In this document: piece after piece, positions 38,831 through 48,090 of the stretch
Position numbering within the stretch: position 1 is the first letter of the stretch
Layout: every line of letters starts with the position of its first letter
Source of the DNA: CBDHFN01 sp965262605
Lineage (GTDB): Bacteria; Pseudomonadota; Alphaproteobacteria; JASGCL01
NCBI GenBank assembly: GCA_965262605.1
Contig: CBDHFN010000003.1
Location: 372,001 to 436,000 of the forward strand
Direction: 5' to 3'
Length of the DNA: 64,000 nucleotides
The notes under the pieces: generated by a model
Seen by the model: the letters and a program-made list of their open reading frames with translations, nothing else
Databases searched by the model: none
Told to the model about the DNA's origin: nothing
Made by a program: the position numbers and the translations under genes

Positions 38831-41497
38831 TTAGGCTTTGCGAATTTGAATTTTTAAATCATACCACGCGGCTTGCCCAGTAATTGGGTCGGAATTAAGG
38901 GTTTTATCGGGGTAAATTTCGCAAATAAGATGATTTAATAAAAATCCCAATTGCGATTCGCGGGCATTTTTATCCAAACCCCATGAACCTGATTTTTTGC
39001 CAATGGCGTTATATGTCCATACCGTAGATGGATTTAAATTGCGGGCGGTTTTAATGCGCGCTTTAATTTCATGGCTTGAACCATAGGCGCTTAAAATTGC
39101 AAAATCATCGGTTTTTAAGCCAAGTTCTTTGGCTTTATCCTCATGAATATATAAATAATTTGCCTGTAATAATTGGCGGAGCCATTTATTATGCCCGCCC
39201 CAGCTGTGATACATGAACATCGGGCGTTGCGTGATGGCGTGAAAGGCGAAATCATGGGAATTTTGGCTGTTAATTGGCGCATACCAAAAGGCTAATGGCT
39301 GAAAATATTGGGCTTTGTCGTTATTTTTTGCCTGAAAATATTGGGCAAAATGATGCAAATCTTCGGAATAAAATTGGGGAATTATCGGTTTGCTATCGCC
39401 AACCCAACCCATTTTATGCGCAAATTGCAAATAATGTTGATTGACATTTTTTCGGTATAAAGCATTATCAGGAATCGGATAAAACCAATAACAACCATTA
39501 TCAATATAGGCTTGTAATTGATTGGGATTGGGCGCGCCCATGCCGTGAAGTTGCCCATCTTGCCCGCGCCAACCCGCTAAGGGTCCTAAATTTGGGGCGC
39601 GTTCGTGATTAACGATATAATCGGCATAATCTTTATATAAGGGTTTATTTTGCGCATCAACCATGCCTTGCAAGCCCAATCTTGCCCCTAAATCCAACAG
39701 CACCGATTGAAAAGCCCGCACATCGCGATTAAGCGGAATTATCGGTTGCCGAATCGCTTCGGCTGCGCCATGCGCCTTGCTTATCGGTCTGTCCAGCATA
39801 GATATGCAATCATGGCGTTCCAAATAAGTCGTGTCGGGCAGAATTAAATCGGCGTAATCCACCATTTCGCTGTGAAACGCATCGGCGTAAATAATTTTGG
39901 GAATTTTATATTGCCCGTTTTCGTCTTTATCGGTTAAATATTTAATCGTATCCGTGGTATTCATGGCGCTGTTCCACGCCATATTCGCCATATACATGAA
40001 TAAAACGCTGATTTTATAAGGATCCCCCGCCCAAGCATTATGAATTACCATATGCATCAAACCATGCAGGGCAAGCGGCGATTCGTCCGTATAGGCTTTG
40101 TCAATACGCATTGCTTGCTGATTTTCGTCATATAATAAATCATTCGGGTGGCTTGGAAAACCCAAAGGCATACCATTTAGGGGCGTATTCGGCGCGACTT
40201 GCTTACCCGCAGGCTTGACATGAGGTGGAATGGATTTAGGAAATGGTGGTTCATACCGAAAACTGCCCGGGGCATCAATCGCGCCCAACATTAATTGCAA
40301 ATAATGAATTAATCTACAAGTGTTAAAGCCGTTGCTATGGGCGGAAACGCCGCGCATGGCGTGCATGGCAACGGGGCGATGCTCAAAATATTCATGGTGC
40401 TCGCCATAACAATCAACCCAAGGAGTCATAGTTTTTTCTTGATGTTTAAAAGCCGCTTGTGCCAATTCAAACGCCAAATTTTCAATAACATCGGCAGGAA
40501 TATCGGTGATTTTTGCAATATTTTCAGGGGAATATTGTTGATTCATAAATTGTTCCGCCATTAAATTAAATACCGAAACCATATGCGTATCGCTGACATT
40601 AAGTTCGGGGCGCACGCCATGCCCATCATAGCTTGTTAGGCTTTGGCTAATTTTATCAAAAACCAAGGCATTGCCATGCGTATCGCGCAATATTTTGCCA
40701 TTATCGCGGTTAATCAACCACGAAGCATTCGTGTATCTTGCCAAATAAAATTCATCAAATTGCCCTGATTTTAATAAAATATGGATTAAGCCACTGACTA
40801 AAGCACCATCAGTGCCGGGTTTAATTGCCAACCAATCATCAGCAATCGCCGAATAACCAGTGCGCACAGGGTTCACCGATATAAATTTACCATGCTGTTT
40901 TAATTTGCCCAAACCAATTTTTATGGGGTTTGAATCATGGTCTTCGGCAACGCCGAACATTAAAAATAATTTGCATTGTTCAAAATCGGGTTCGCCAAAT
41001 TCCCAAAAACTGCCGCCAATGGTGTAAAGCCCCCCCGCCGCCATATTCACCGAACAAAAACCGCCATGCGCCGCAAAATTTGGCGTGCCAAATTGCTTTG
41101 CCCACCAGCCAGTCAGGCTTTGCGATTGGTCGCGCCCAGTAAAAAAAGCCAATTTTTTGGGGTCGCTTTGCCGAACTTCTTGCATCCATTCTGCCGCGAT
41201 ATTTAAGGCTTCGTCCCATTCAATCGCCACAAACTCACCCGAACCGCGTTCTCCAATGCGTTTTAAGGGTTTTTGTAATTTTGCTGGCGAATTTTGCGTC
41301 ATTATCCCCGCCGCCCCCTTGGCGCAAATCACGCCTTGATTAACCGGGTGGTTTTTATTGCCATCAATATAGCGAACTTGGTTTTTTTCATCAGTATAAA
41401 CATTAATGCCACAACGACACGCGCACATATAGCATGTTGTTTGGATTTTTTGCTTCCATGATTTATGCGACAGGTTTTCTTGGGTATGATAAAACAT
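38831..41497 (-). CDS. soeA: Molybdopterin oxidoreductase, SoeA-like (sulfite dehydrogenase large subunit)
   Basis: An 888-residue member of the DMSO-reductase superfamily. The N-terminal [4Fe-4S] cysteines are C22, C25, C29 (CYMCACRC) and C58 (GVICAKG). The likely molybdenum ligand is the cysteine in FAAHGGFCSVNMAAG (near residue 147). There is no twin-arginine signal, so it is cytoplasmic, as SoeA is. CYMCACRCGI and GSGEFVAIEWDEAL are close to SoeA, which oxidises cytoplasmic sulfite to sulfate and feeds the quinone pool. The iron-sulphur subunit SoeB and membrane anchor SoeC normally encoded beside it are absent. A related thiosulfate or polysulfide reductase role is possible. Confidence 0.78.
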   Translation of the reverse strand: MFYHTQENLSHKSWKQKIQTTCYMCACRCGINVYTDEKNQVRYIDGNKNHPVNQGVICAKGAAGIMTQNSPAKLQKPLKRIGERGSGEFVAIEWDEALNIAAEWMQEVRQSDPKKLAFFTGRDQSQSLTGWWAKQFGTPNFAAHGGFCSVNMAAGGLYTIGGSFWEFGEPDFEQCKLFLMFGVAEDHDSNPIKIGLGKLKQHGKFISVNPVRTGYSAIADDWLAIKPGTDGALVSGLIHILLKSGQFDEFYLARYTNASWLINRDNGKILRDTHGNALVFDKISQSLTSYDGHGVRPELNVSDTHMVSVFNLMAEQFMNQQYSPENIAKITDIPADVIENLAFELAQAAFKHQEKTMTPWVDCYGEHHEYFEHRPVAMHAMRGVSAHSNGFNTCRLIHYLQLMLGAIDAPGSFRYEPPFPKSIPPHVKPAGKQVAPNTPLNGMPLGFPSHPNDLLYDENQQAMRIDKAYTDESPLALHGLMHMVIHNAWAGDPYKISVLFMYMANMAWNSAMNTTDTIKYLTDKDENGQYKIPKIIYADAFHSEMVDYADLILPDTTYLERHDCISMLDRPISKAHGAAEAIRQPIIPLNRDVRAFQSVLLDLGARLGLQGMVDAQNKPLYKDYADYIVNHERAPNLGPLAGWRGQDGQLHGMGAPNPNQLQAYIDNGCYWFYPIPDNALYRKNVNQHYLQFAHKMGWVGDSKPIIPQFYSEDLHHFAQYFQAKNNDKAQYFQPLAFWYAPINSQNSHDFAFHAITQRPMFMYHSWGGHNKWLRQLLQANYLYIHEDKAKELGLKTDDFAILSAYGSSHEIKARIKTARNLNPSTVWTYNAIGKKSGSWGLDKNARESQLGFLLNHLICEIYPDKTLNSDPITGQAAWYDLKIQIRKA

Positions 41498-41576
41498 TTT
41501 TTAACTTTCTGATTTTGTAAAATATCATAATTTTAAATAAAATAAACTAATTTTTTTCATAAAAGGAAAATATTTT

Positions 41577-41707
41577 TATAGTCAAAATACCCAAGTGATT
41601 GAAAATAAATCACTTGGTCAAATTTTGACTATAAAGGGGGTTGTTAAGGGGGATTTTGAGCTGTTGCGTTAGCACAGAGAAAAAATCCCACTTAAACTTA
41701 AAATATA
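41577..41707 (+). repeat. Two-hairpin dispersed repeat, copy A
   Basis: Matches the reverse complement of 27663-27797 over about 130 bp. The first hairpin is 41577-41633, with outer arms TATAGTCAAAAT/ATTTTGACTATA and inner arms CCAAGTGATT/AATCACTTGG. The second stem pairs AAGGGGGATTTT (41646-41657) with AAATCCCACTT (about 41692-41702). It occupies the gap between the SoeA-like gene and sua5. Confidence 0.8.
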
Positions 41708-41737
41708 CCATTGCGAATATGATGATAATTCTGAATG

Positions 41738-42673
41738 TTATTGGGCAATCATGGTGTAATCCGAAATACTAGCGCGCGATAATTTTTCGTTAATTGCCAT
41801 GCCAATATCGTGATGGGCAATGGGGCAAATCGCAATTTTGGCATAATGGCTTTGGTCGCCCAACCATAGCGCATGAAATAAATTTTGCGCGGCTTCGCCC
41901 AAATTACCCTGATGGCTAAGGTTAAAATCGCCTTGAATATCAGCAAAGCCAATGAAAAATTCATTGTCTTGGCGATGAATTGCATTGATTCGTAAGGATT
42001 TTAGGGGGGCATAATGATGCAATAACGCCCCCGGTGCCTTGATGGCTTTATTGGGCGGGGCAATTTGGCATTGATAACCAGTTTGTGCAAAAATATCACG
42101 CGCGGTAATAAAACCCGGGCGATAAATCATAATTTCTTCGCCCGTTAAATCCAAAATAGTTGATTCTAAACCAATGGCGCAAGGTTGATTTAATTGCGGG
42201 TCAAGAATTAAAATTTCGGGGTTTTTAGCAATAATTCGGATATGTTCATGCCTTGTCGGGCTTAATTGCCCGGAATAATTCGCCGAAGGTGCGGCAATTG
42301 GTTTGGCAAATTTTGCCAATAAATCCAAGGCGATTGGGTGATTCGGCACGCGCACCGCAATGGTATTTAAATTTGCCAGCGCGTTTTTGGCAATATTATT
42401 TTGCGGTTGTTGTGGCAGGATAAAGCTTATGGGGCCGGGCATGAATTTTGCCATTAGCTCCCTTGCCCTTTTATCAATAATCGCGTAATCGCCAATTTGC
42501 GCCAAATGGTGAAAATGAATAATTAAAGGATTGATGGTTGGACGATTTTTAATGCGGTAAATTTTGGCGATAGCATCTTGATTAGTCGCATCTGCCCCTA
42601 AACCATAGACGGTTTCGGTGGGGAATATGACTAAACCCCCTTGATTTAATTGTTGCACTGCTTTTTCTATCAT
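41738..42673 (-). CDS. tsaC: Threonylcarbamoyl-AMP synthase (Sua5/TsaC)
   Basis: A 311-residue Sua5-type enzyme that makes threonylcarbamoyl-AMP from threonine, bicarbonate and ATP. This is the first step of the t6A37 modification of tRNAs reading ANN codons. The YrdC domain has the motif GGLVIFPTETVYGLGADA (near residues 12-29), then KIYRIKNRPTINPLI and SAPSANYSGQLSPT. A C-terminal Sua5 domain (about 210-311) follows GALLHHYAP, which distinguishes it from the shorter TsaC. It is essential in most bacteria. It stands alone, flanked by repeat-bearing gaps on both sides. Confidence 0.95.
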   Translation of the reverse strand: MIEKAVQQLNQGGLVIFPTETVYGLGADATNQDAIAKIYRIKNRPTINPLIIHFHHLAQIGDYAIIDKRARELMAKFMPGPISFILPQQPQNNIAKNALANLNTIAVRVPNHPIALDLLAKFAKPIAAPSANYSGQLSPTRHEHIRIIAKNPEILILDPQLNQPCAIGLESTILDLTGEEIMIYRPGFITARDIFAQTGYQCQIAPPNKAIKAPGALLHHYAPLKSLRINAIHRQDNEFFIGFADIQGDFNLSHQGNLGEAAQNLFHALWLGDQSHYAKIAICPIAHHDIGMAINEKLSRASISDYTMIAQ

Positions 42674-42725
42674 GGAATTTTTTTAACCTATACTATTATG
42701 CGTGAAGATGTCAAAAATTATTTCT

Positions 42726-42750
42726 AATTCTTGACGCAAATTAGTATATA
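42726..42750. repeat. Dispersed TTGACGCAAATT motif
   Basis: TTGACGCAAATTAGTATATA at 42731-42750 lies in the gap before sua5. It differs by one base from the copy at 27597 and from the inverted one at 47358. Function unknown; the spacing of TTGACG to TATATA is too short for an ordinary promoter. Confidence 0.45.
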
Positions 42751-42848
42751 CTTAATTTAAGAATCTCAAACAAAATTATATATCACTAGCAATTGATTTA
42801 TCAAAGCAAATTTTGTTAAATTCACGCATGGTAGTATATTAAGAATTT

Positions 42849-44036
42849 TCAAGCACTGGTTAAGATATTTTCTAATTTTTGCAAAATTATTTCAGGGTGA
42901 AAATTGGCTTCATAATATTTTCTGATAAAATCGGGGTTGATTTTGCGTGCGCGTAATTGTTTAATTGCCAAGGCGATGGCGTGAATATCCTCACCATCAA
43001 TCAAGCAACCAACTTGCGCCGTTATTATATCCTTGGCACCACCTTGATTAAGGGCAATCACTGCGCGCCCTGATGCGATTGCCTCTAAAAAAACCACGCC
43101 AAAAGATTCATAACGGCTGGGCAGAATAAAAATATGGGCGTTTTGCAAATATGCCGTAATTTCATGGCGCGATTTTCGCCCCAAAAACTCTACCCGATGC
43201 CCAATATTTAATTGATGCGCCATATTTTGAAAATGGTTTAATTCCGCTGAATCGCCGATGATTTGGCAATGCACCGAATCATCGCATAATTTAAGGGCGT
43301 TTAACAATAAATCCGTGCCTTTTTGATGGCTTGGGTTGCAAATACTCAACAATTGTAATTTATCGGTATTAGCGGGGGGGGTTATTGGCAAACCAAAATT
43401 AGTATCCAGAAAATTCGGTATAACGAATGCTTGGGATTTAAGCCCCAAATTCATAATTATATCGGCGGTAAATTTACTGACCGCCGCGGCAGTTCCGACT
43501 TGGGCATAGGCTTTTTGTAAAATATCATGGCAAGTATTATCAGAATTTCGCAAAATTTTTGGGGGAAATGGACCAAAATGTTCAATCACCATGGATTTTA
43601 TTTTATATTTTTGGGCTAAAATATTAACCACGCTTAAAGCGGGATAAGAAGCATGGGCAATGATAGCATCGCAACCATTATTTTTGGCAATAAAATCAGC
43701 AAAGGCGGGTTCGCATTGCGCCAATAGCGCATTAATGGGCGCGATTAGTTTTTTTTGGGGGTGTATTTGATGAAAATGCGGTTTAAAAACATGATAAAAA
43801 CAAAGATTATCGCTATTTTCAAGGCGCATCGCCGATTTTGCAAAAAAATTCTTGATAAATTTCGGCAATTGTGCCAATCGCCACGGCACGCGTGACGCTG
43901 ATAAATCATGCCAAACAAAACCAATTTGCCAATGGGGGCGCAATTTAGCCATAATTTGTGCTTGTTCAATAAAAAAACTGCCATAAATCGGGTTACCCTC
44001 TGTCGGACACCATGATGGCACAATAAAAATCCGCAT
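42849..44036 (-). CDS. Glycosyltransferase family 4 protein
   Basis: A 395-residue GT-B fold glycosyltransferase. The C-terminal nucleotide-sugar domain has the family EX7E motif in SRYESFGVVFLEAIASGRAVIA (near residues 312-333), followed by GGAKDII. The N-terminal part starts with IFIVPSWCPTEGNPIYGSFF, common in capsule and LPS-type enzymes. It would add a sugar from a nucleotide donor to a cell-surface glycan at the cytoplasmic membrane. It starts one base from the end of the next gene in a three-gene set with asnB. Donor and acceptor are unknown. Confidence 0.87.
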   Translation of the reverse strand: MRIFIVPSWCPTEGNPIYGSFFIEQAQIMAKLRPHWQIGFVWHDLSASRVPWRLAQLPKFIKNFFAKSAMRLENSDNLCFYHVFKPHFHQIHPQKKLIAPINALLAQCEPAFADFIAKNNGCDAIIAHASYPALSVVNILAQKYKIKSMVIEHFGPFPPKILRNSDNTCHDILQKAYAQVGTAAAVSKFTADIIMNLGLKSQAFVIPNFLDTNFGLPITPPANTDKLQLLSICNPSHQKGTDLLLNALKLCDDSVHCQIIGDSAELNHFQNMAHQLNIGHRVEFLGRKSRHEITAYLQNAHIFILPSRYESFGVVFLEAIASGRAVIALNQGGAKDIITAQVGCLIDGEDIHAIALAIKQLRARKINPDFIRKYYEANFHPEIILQKLENILTSA

Positions 44037-45439
44037 TAAAATGGCTTTCGCAAAGTTAAAATCCGTAATAATATTTTTAATGTTGGGTAAATAATTGGCA
44101 ATTTTCTTAATTTAATATGCAAATTCTTGCCCCAATCAGAATAAAGAATTAACGAATAAATTCGGTGAATAAAGGCAATAAATTGCAAATAATTAAGATA
44201 TATTTTGAAAAATGGCGGCTGGTTATTATCATAATGATATAAAATATTATGAGTCGGGTAAAATTCTTTGGGGGATTGGAATAATTTAATCGGGGCATTT
44301 TCATTATCGCGCCAGCCAATTACTGCCATAATTGGAATTTTCACCGGGTTTTTCGGCAAATTATTATCAAGCCATTCATCAATTTGGGCAATATAATTTT
44401 TATAATGATATTGCCCCGATAAAATTATATCATGATATGCGGTATCAATCATTTTTTGCAATTTAACATCATCATGGACAAATGCCATAACTTCACTAAT
44501 ATTACTATAATCTTTTTTCAGCGGAATAAAATGCACCCATGGTTTAACTACACCGCTATAATTGCCTTCAAACATTAATAAGCCAGTTTTGCAAGCAATC
44601 GCTTCAAATACGCGCGGTGATATGCAGCCGACATGAATTTTAGCTTCATGCTCCTGCAAAAATTTACCAAATACTTCATCAAAAGATGCTTTGGGATTTT
44701 TTTGCAAATAATCAGCAACTTGGGCATGAATTTCGCCGTTTTTGTCAAAAATATTACTACCCGATTCCGAACCCAAGACTACGCGGCAATTTTGCATAAA
44801 TTTAAACCAATCTGCGCCATAAATTCGCCTTGCCTCGCTTAATCCTATATCAAAAGTAATAGAATTTTTTTGGCAATATTCTTGAAAAAAAACGCCAATA
44901 TCATATTTTTCACGGGTTAATTTGCCAAAAATATAAGGCACTTCGCGCGAACGATACCCAATGGTAATGGCGCGTTTGTTAATGGGAATTGTTGAAGATA
45001 CGAAAAATAAATTATCATTAACATAACCCGTTAATGCCGTCATAAATTGGATATTCGGATTTTGCGCCAATGCCCCAAACACGAATGGCACATTATGCGG
45101 TTGTTGCGCCGTGATAATTAAATTCGGGGCAAATTTAGTTATAAAATCAAAATGCCAAAATAAATAATCTTGTTCGTCTTGCAAAATAACAATTTTCTTG
45201 CCATGAAAATTTAGTAATTTTTTTTGCGATATTGCGTCAAAATTTATTCCCCTGCCAAAATAACAAAAATTAATAATAATCGCATCAAAAAATGGTAATC
45301 CGAAGGGAATTTCTTGGTTTTCCGAATCAAGATAAGTTACGAAATGGTGCGAAAATTGCGAAAAAGCCTGCGTATAATCTACCAAAGCACCGGTAAAATT
45401 CGCTTTTTTTGAATAAATAAATAAAATATTAGCCATCAA
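44036..45439 (-). CDS. Glycosyltransferase-like protein
   Basis: A 467-residue protein without signal peptide. Its pattern (N-terminal ILFIYSKKANFTGALVDY, then IGYRSREVPYIFGKLTREKYDIG) resembles CgeB/YkvP-type GT-B glycosyltransferases. The middle part has RVVLGSESGSNIFDKNGEI and GCISPRVFEAIACKTGLLMFEG, where the E after RVF and the GLL step match the donor-binding region. It overlaps the asnB end by 11 bp and touches the following glycosyltransferase gene, so the three are one operon for a surface glycan. The exact family and sugar cannot be given. Confidence 0.6.
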   Translation of the reverse strand: MMANILFIYSKKANFTGALVDYTQAFSQFSHHFVTYLDSENQEIPFGLPFFDAIIINFCYFGRGINFDAISQKKLLNFHGKKIVILQDEQDYLFWHFDFITKFAPNLIITAQQPHNVPFVFGALAQNPNIQFMTALTGYVNDNLFFVSSTIPINKRAITIGYRSREVPYIFGKLTREKYDIGVFFQEYCQKNSITFDIGLSEARRIYGADWFKFMQNCRVVLGSESGSNIFDKNGEIHAQVADYLQKNPKASFDEVFGKFLQEHEAKIHVGCISPRVFEAIACKTGLLMFEGNYSGVVKPWVHFIPLKKDYSNISEVMAFVHDDVKLQKMIDTAYHDIILSGQYHYKNYIAQIDEWLDNNLPKNPVKIPIMAVIGWRDNENAPIKLFQSPKEFYPTHNILYHYDNNQPPFFKIYLNYLQFIAFIHRIYSLILYSDWGKNLHIKLRKLPIIYPTLKILLRILTLRKPF

Positions 45440-47318
45440 TAAATTCTTGTTGCCATAATTCTAAACCCAATAAAGCCCAAAGATTGCGCCCATATTCGCT
45501 TTGAGAATCGAGAATTTTATCAACCGATAAATCATTAATATAATCACGGTGCAAGGCGCGTTTTGATGAAAATAAATCGCCGATATATTCCCTTGCCGCG
45601 CCCCCTTGCCGCACCCATTGGTTAATCGGCGTGGGAAATCCCATTTTATCGGTGCGATTCACGATGGAAGCAGGCAGGATATTGCCAAAAATTGTCTTGG
45701 GCAAGCGTTTTAATTCACCATTTTTAAATTTAATATCGGCGGGAATAGTGGCGACAAATTCCACTAATTTATGGTCAAGCATCGGCACGCGCGCTTCCAA
45801 CCCATGCGCCATGCTCATGCGGTCTTCAACTTGTAATAAAGCCGGCAAAAGGGTTTTAAAATCATAATGCGTCATTAAATCAAAATATGAATTTTTCTTG
45901 GCATTATCGGCGTTAAAAATACCACCAAATAATCGCAAAGCCCCCTGATTATCAATAACATCGGGTTTAATAATATTGGCAAAATTATTGGCGCGATTTA
46001 TCAGCCGAAAATAACGATTATCCAGCGATTCAAACATGCCCTTAGCAAAAAATTCTTGCATTAAGGGTTTATATTGGTTAAGCGATGGCAAATTCGGAAT
46101 GATGGATTCGTAATTGACTAAAAAATTACCATCATGCAGCGTGCCTTCCATCGCGCCCTTGATACATTGTTCAAAATACGCAATTAAATACCGCGCATAA
46201 CCACCAAAAATTTCATCGCCACCTTGACCGCCCAAAATTACCTTGACAAATTTTGCGGCATGTTTGGAAATCATATATTGCGAAAAGGAACCCGGTCCCG
46301 CCACGGGTTGATCTAAATGCCAAATCACCGATGCGATATTATCAACAAAATCTTGTTCGGTAATTGTATATTCATGATAATCAAGCTGATGAAATTTTGC
46401 CAAATCCTTGGCATATTGGGATTCGTCAAAATCGCGCGAATAATCAAACCTGCCATGAAAAATTTTAAATTTATTGGCGGGTGAATTCGTATGCGCCAAA
46501 GCCGCAATTAACGAAGAATCAATACCACCGCTGACATAACTGGCAATTTCCACATCAGCCCGTAAGTGCAAATCCATAGATTCTTGGAATATTTCACGAA
46601 TATTTTCCTTGAAATATTCCTTTTTATGATGAAAATTACACTCATAATGCACATCCCAATAACGAATCGGCGTTAATTCTTCGTGGTTAATTATCGCGTA
46701 ATGCGCCGCGGGAAATTGCTGGACTTGAGTAATTAACGAATGATTGCTAAGCGGCATTTGAAACGAAAAATATTCACTTAACGCCTGTTGATTAAGGGAT
46801 TTTTGGCGTAAAAATGGCAATAAACCCTTGATTTCCGATGAAAAATATAGTCCATTTTCAGTAATTGCATAATAAAGCGGCTTAATGCCAACGCGGTCGC
46901 GGGCAATGAATAATTCTTGGGTAAAATTATCCCAAATCATAAAGGCAAACATACCGCGCAATTTGCTTAAACAATCTGCGCCCCATTTTTCAAATGCTTT
47001 AAGCAGAACTTCCGTATCAGAATTAGTGCGAAATTCATTATTGCCAATTTCGCGCCTTAATTCCAAATAATTATAAATCTCGCCATTAAATATTATCATA
47101 TAGCGATTATCGGGCGAAACCATCGGTTGTTGTCCAGAATCAATATCCACAATCGCCAAGCGCACATGCGCAAAGCCCATGTTGCCTTTGGTGCTTGTTG
47201 CGAAACCCTCGCCATCAGGACCGCGATGTTTAATTTGTTTTGCGCCTTTTGTCAAAATTTCGTCCCATTGCGACTTTGCCAAAGGCTTTATTGATTTAAA
47301 TCCAAAAATTCCACACAT
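45429..47318 (-). CDS. asnB: Asparagine synthase, glutamine-hydrolysing
   Basis: A 629-residue two-domain enzyme. The N-terminal class II glutaminase starts MCGIFGF with C2 as nucleophile, and RHRGPDGEG-type motif IKHRGPDGEGF follows. The synthetase domain has the ATP PP-loop YVSGGIDSS (near residues 261-269). It makes asparagine from aspartate, ATP and glutamine. AsnB paralogues lying in surface-polysaccharide operons often amidate sugar acids or peptides instead, and the two glycosyltransferases directly downstream make that possible here. Length is typical of this longer AsnB type. Confidence 0.92.
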   Translation of the reverse strand: MCGIFGFKSIKPLAKSQWDEILTKGAKQIKHRGPDGEGFATSTKGNMGFAHVRLAIVDIDSGQQPMVSPDNRYMIIFNGEIYNYLELRREIGNNEFRTNSDTEVLLKAFEKWGADCLSKLRGMFAFMIWDNFTQELFIARDRVGIKPLYYAITENGLYFSSEIKGLLPFLRQKSLNQQALSEYFSFQMPLSNHSLITQVQQFPAAHYAIINHEELTPIRYWDVHYECNFHHKKEYFKENIREIFQESMDLHLRADVEIASYVSGGIDSSLIAALAHTNSPANKFKIFHGRFDYSRDFDESQYAKDLAKFHQLDYHEYTITEQDFVDNIASVIWHLDQPVAGPGSFSQYMISKHAAKFVKVILGGQGGDEIFGGYARYLIAYFEQCIKGAMEGTLHDGNFLVNYESIIPNLPSLNQYKPLMQEFFAKGMFESLDNRYFRLINRANNFANIIKPDVIDNQGALRLFGGIFNADNAKKNSYFDLMTHYDFKTLLPALLQVEDRMSMAHGLEARVPMLDHKLVEFVATIPADIKFKNGELKRLPKTIFGNILPASIVNRTDKMGFPTPINQWVRQGGAAREYIGDLFSSKRALHRDYINDLSVDKILDSQSEYGRNLWALLGLELWQQEFIDG

Positions 47319-47357
47319 ATTGGCAATATAAATGAAAAATTTCTTAAATCAAGTAAA

Positions 47358-47415
47358 TATATACCAATTTGCGTCAATAATTAGAAATAATTCTTGACAG
47401 CGAATTTGTATATTA
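47358..47415. repeat. Inverted pair of TTGACGCAAATT motifs
   Basis: The reverse complement of TTGACGCAAATTGGTATATA lies at 47358-47377. It is followed after about 15 bp by a degenerate forward copy (TTGACAGCGAATTTGTATAT, 47394-47413). The pair forms an imperfect inverted repeat between asnB and ccmB. Confidence 0.5.
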
Positions 47416-47418
47416 AAA

Positions 47419-47982
47419 TCAATCAGTAAACATAAAAACCGCCGCCATCATAATTAAAGATATTAAACCGCCAAACCCGCATAAAAGCGCAAAATTTTGC
47501 CAAAAAACTTCGCTGTTAAAGGCTAAATTCGCAAAAATAACCATCGGCAAAATAAAAGGCATCGCCAAAATAATTGCCAAAAAATCAGGATTTTTCGCCC
47601 CCAAAACAATTAAAGCCGTTAAATTACAAATAGTAATTAAAACGATAATTACCACAAAATTAATCAAAATAAATTGGTATAAATCTTGGGTGGAATCAAA
47701 TAAAACCCAGCAATTTGCGGTGGTAATTATCAACATGGGCAATGATGGGTTTAAAAAATAAGCGCAAATTTTAGCAAGACTTAATTCTAAAAAATTGGCT
47801 TTTGATAAAGATATTTTTTGTAAAATACCATTTTTATTATCATTATCATAAAATTTTGGCACGCCTAAAAACAGGCTAAAAATTAACAAAAATTGCAAAT
47901 TTTGCTGATGTATTTTCGTATCTGAAAATAAAAAAATACATAATCCGCTGCTATAAAAGCTAATCGGCAAGAAAATATCCAA
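47419..47982 (-). CDS. ccmB: Haem exporter/cytochrome c maturation protein CcmB (start uncertain)
   Basis: A hydrophobic protein with five or six membrane helices. The cytoplasmic segment KFYDNDNKNGILQKISLSKA matches the CcmB pattern lf.dd..dGsLeql.l.p. NLTALIVLGAKNPDFLAIILAMPFILPMVIFA matches the conserved C-terminal helices. CcmB is the membrane subunit of the CcmAB transporter in system I cytochrome c maturation. The TTG at 47982 gives 187 residues, about 30 short. The family N-terminus (LLNREWQITKNHG) is encoded just upstream, but the frame holds no ATG, GTG or TTG back to a stop at 48100. ccmA and ccmC are not adjacent; hemF is divergent, which links the pair through haem. Confidence 0.8.
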   Translation of the reverse strand: MDIFLPISFYSSGLCIFLFSDTKIHQQNLQFLLIFSLFLGVPKFYDNDNKNGILQKISLSKANFLELSLAKICAYFLNPSLPMLIITTANCWVLFDSTQDLYQFILINFVVIIVLITICNLTALIVLGAKNPDFLAIILAMPFILPMVIFANLAFNSEVFWQNFALLCGFGGLISLIMMAAVFMFTD

Positions 47983-48037
47983 GCCGTGATTTTTGGTGAT
48001 TTGCCATTCGCGATTGAGTAAAATTTTAAAAATTTTC

Positions 48038-48066
48038 TTGCCTTTTGTTGCTGATATTTGTATGGT
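48038..48066 (+). promoter_or_regulatory. Candidate hemF promoter
   Basis: TTGCCT (48038-48043) and TATGGT (48061-48066) with a 17-bp spacer, 25 bp before the hemF ATG. It lies in the region that also encodes the start-less N-terminus of ccmB on the other strand. Confidence 0.4.
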
Positions 48067-48090
48067 GGGTTGAATATTTAAGGATGATAT

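Noticed and set aside
41577..41633. Rho-independent terminator after the tsaC gene
   Set aside because: The hairpin lacks a following T-run and is part of a 130-bp repeat also found at 27663.
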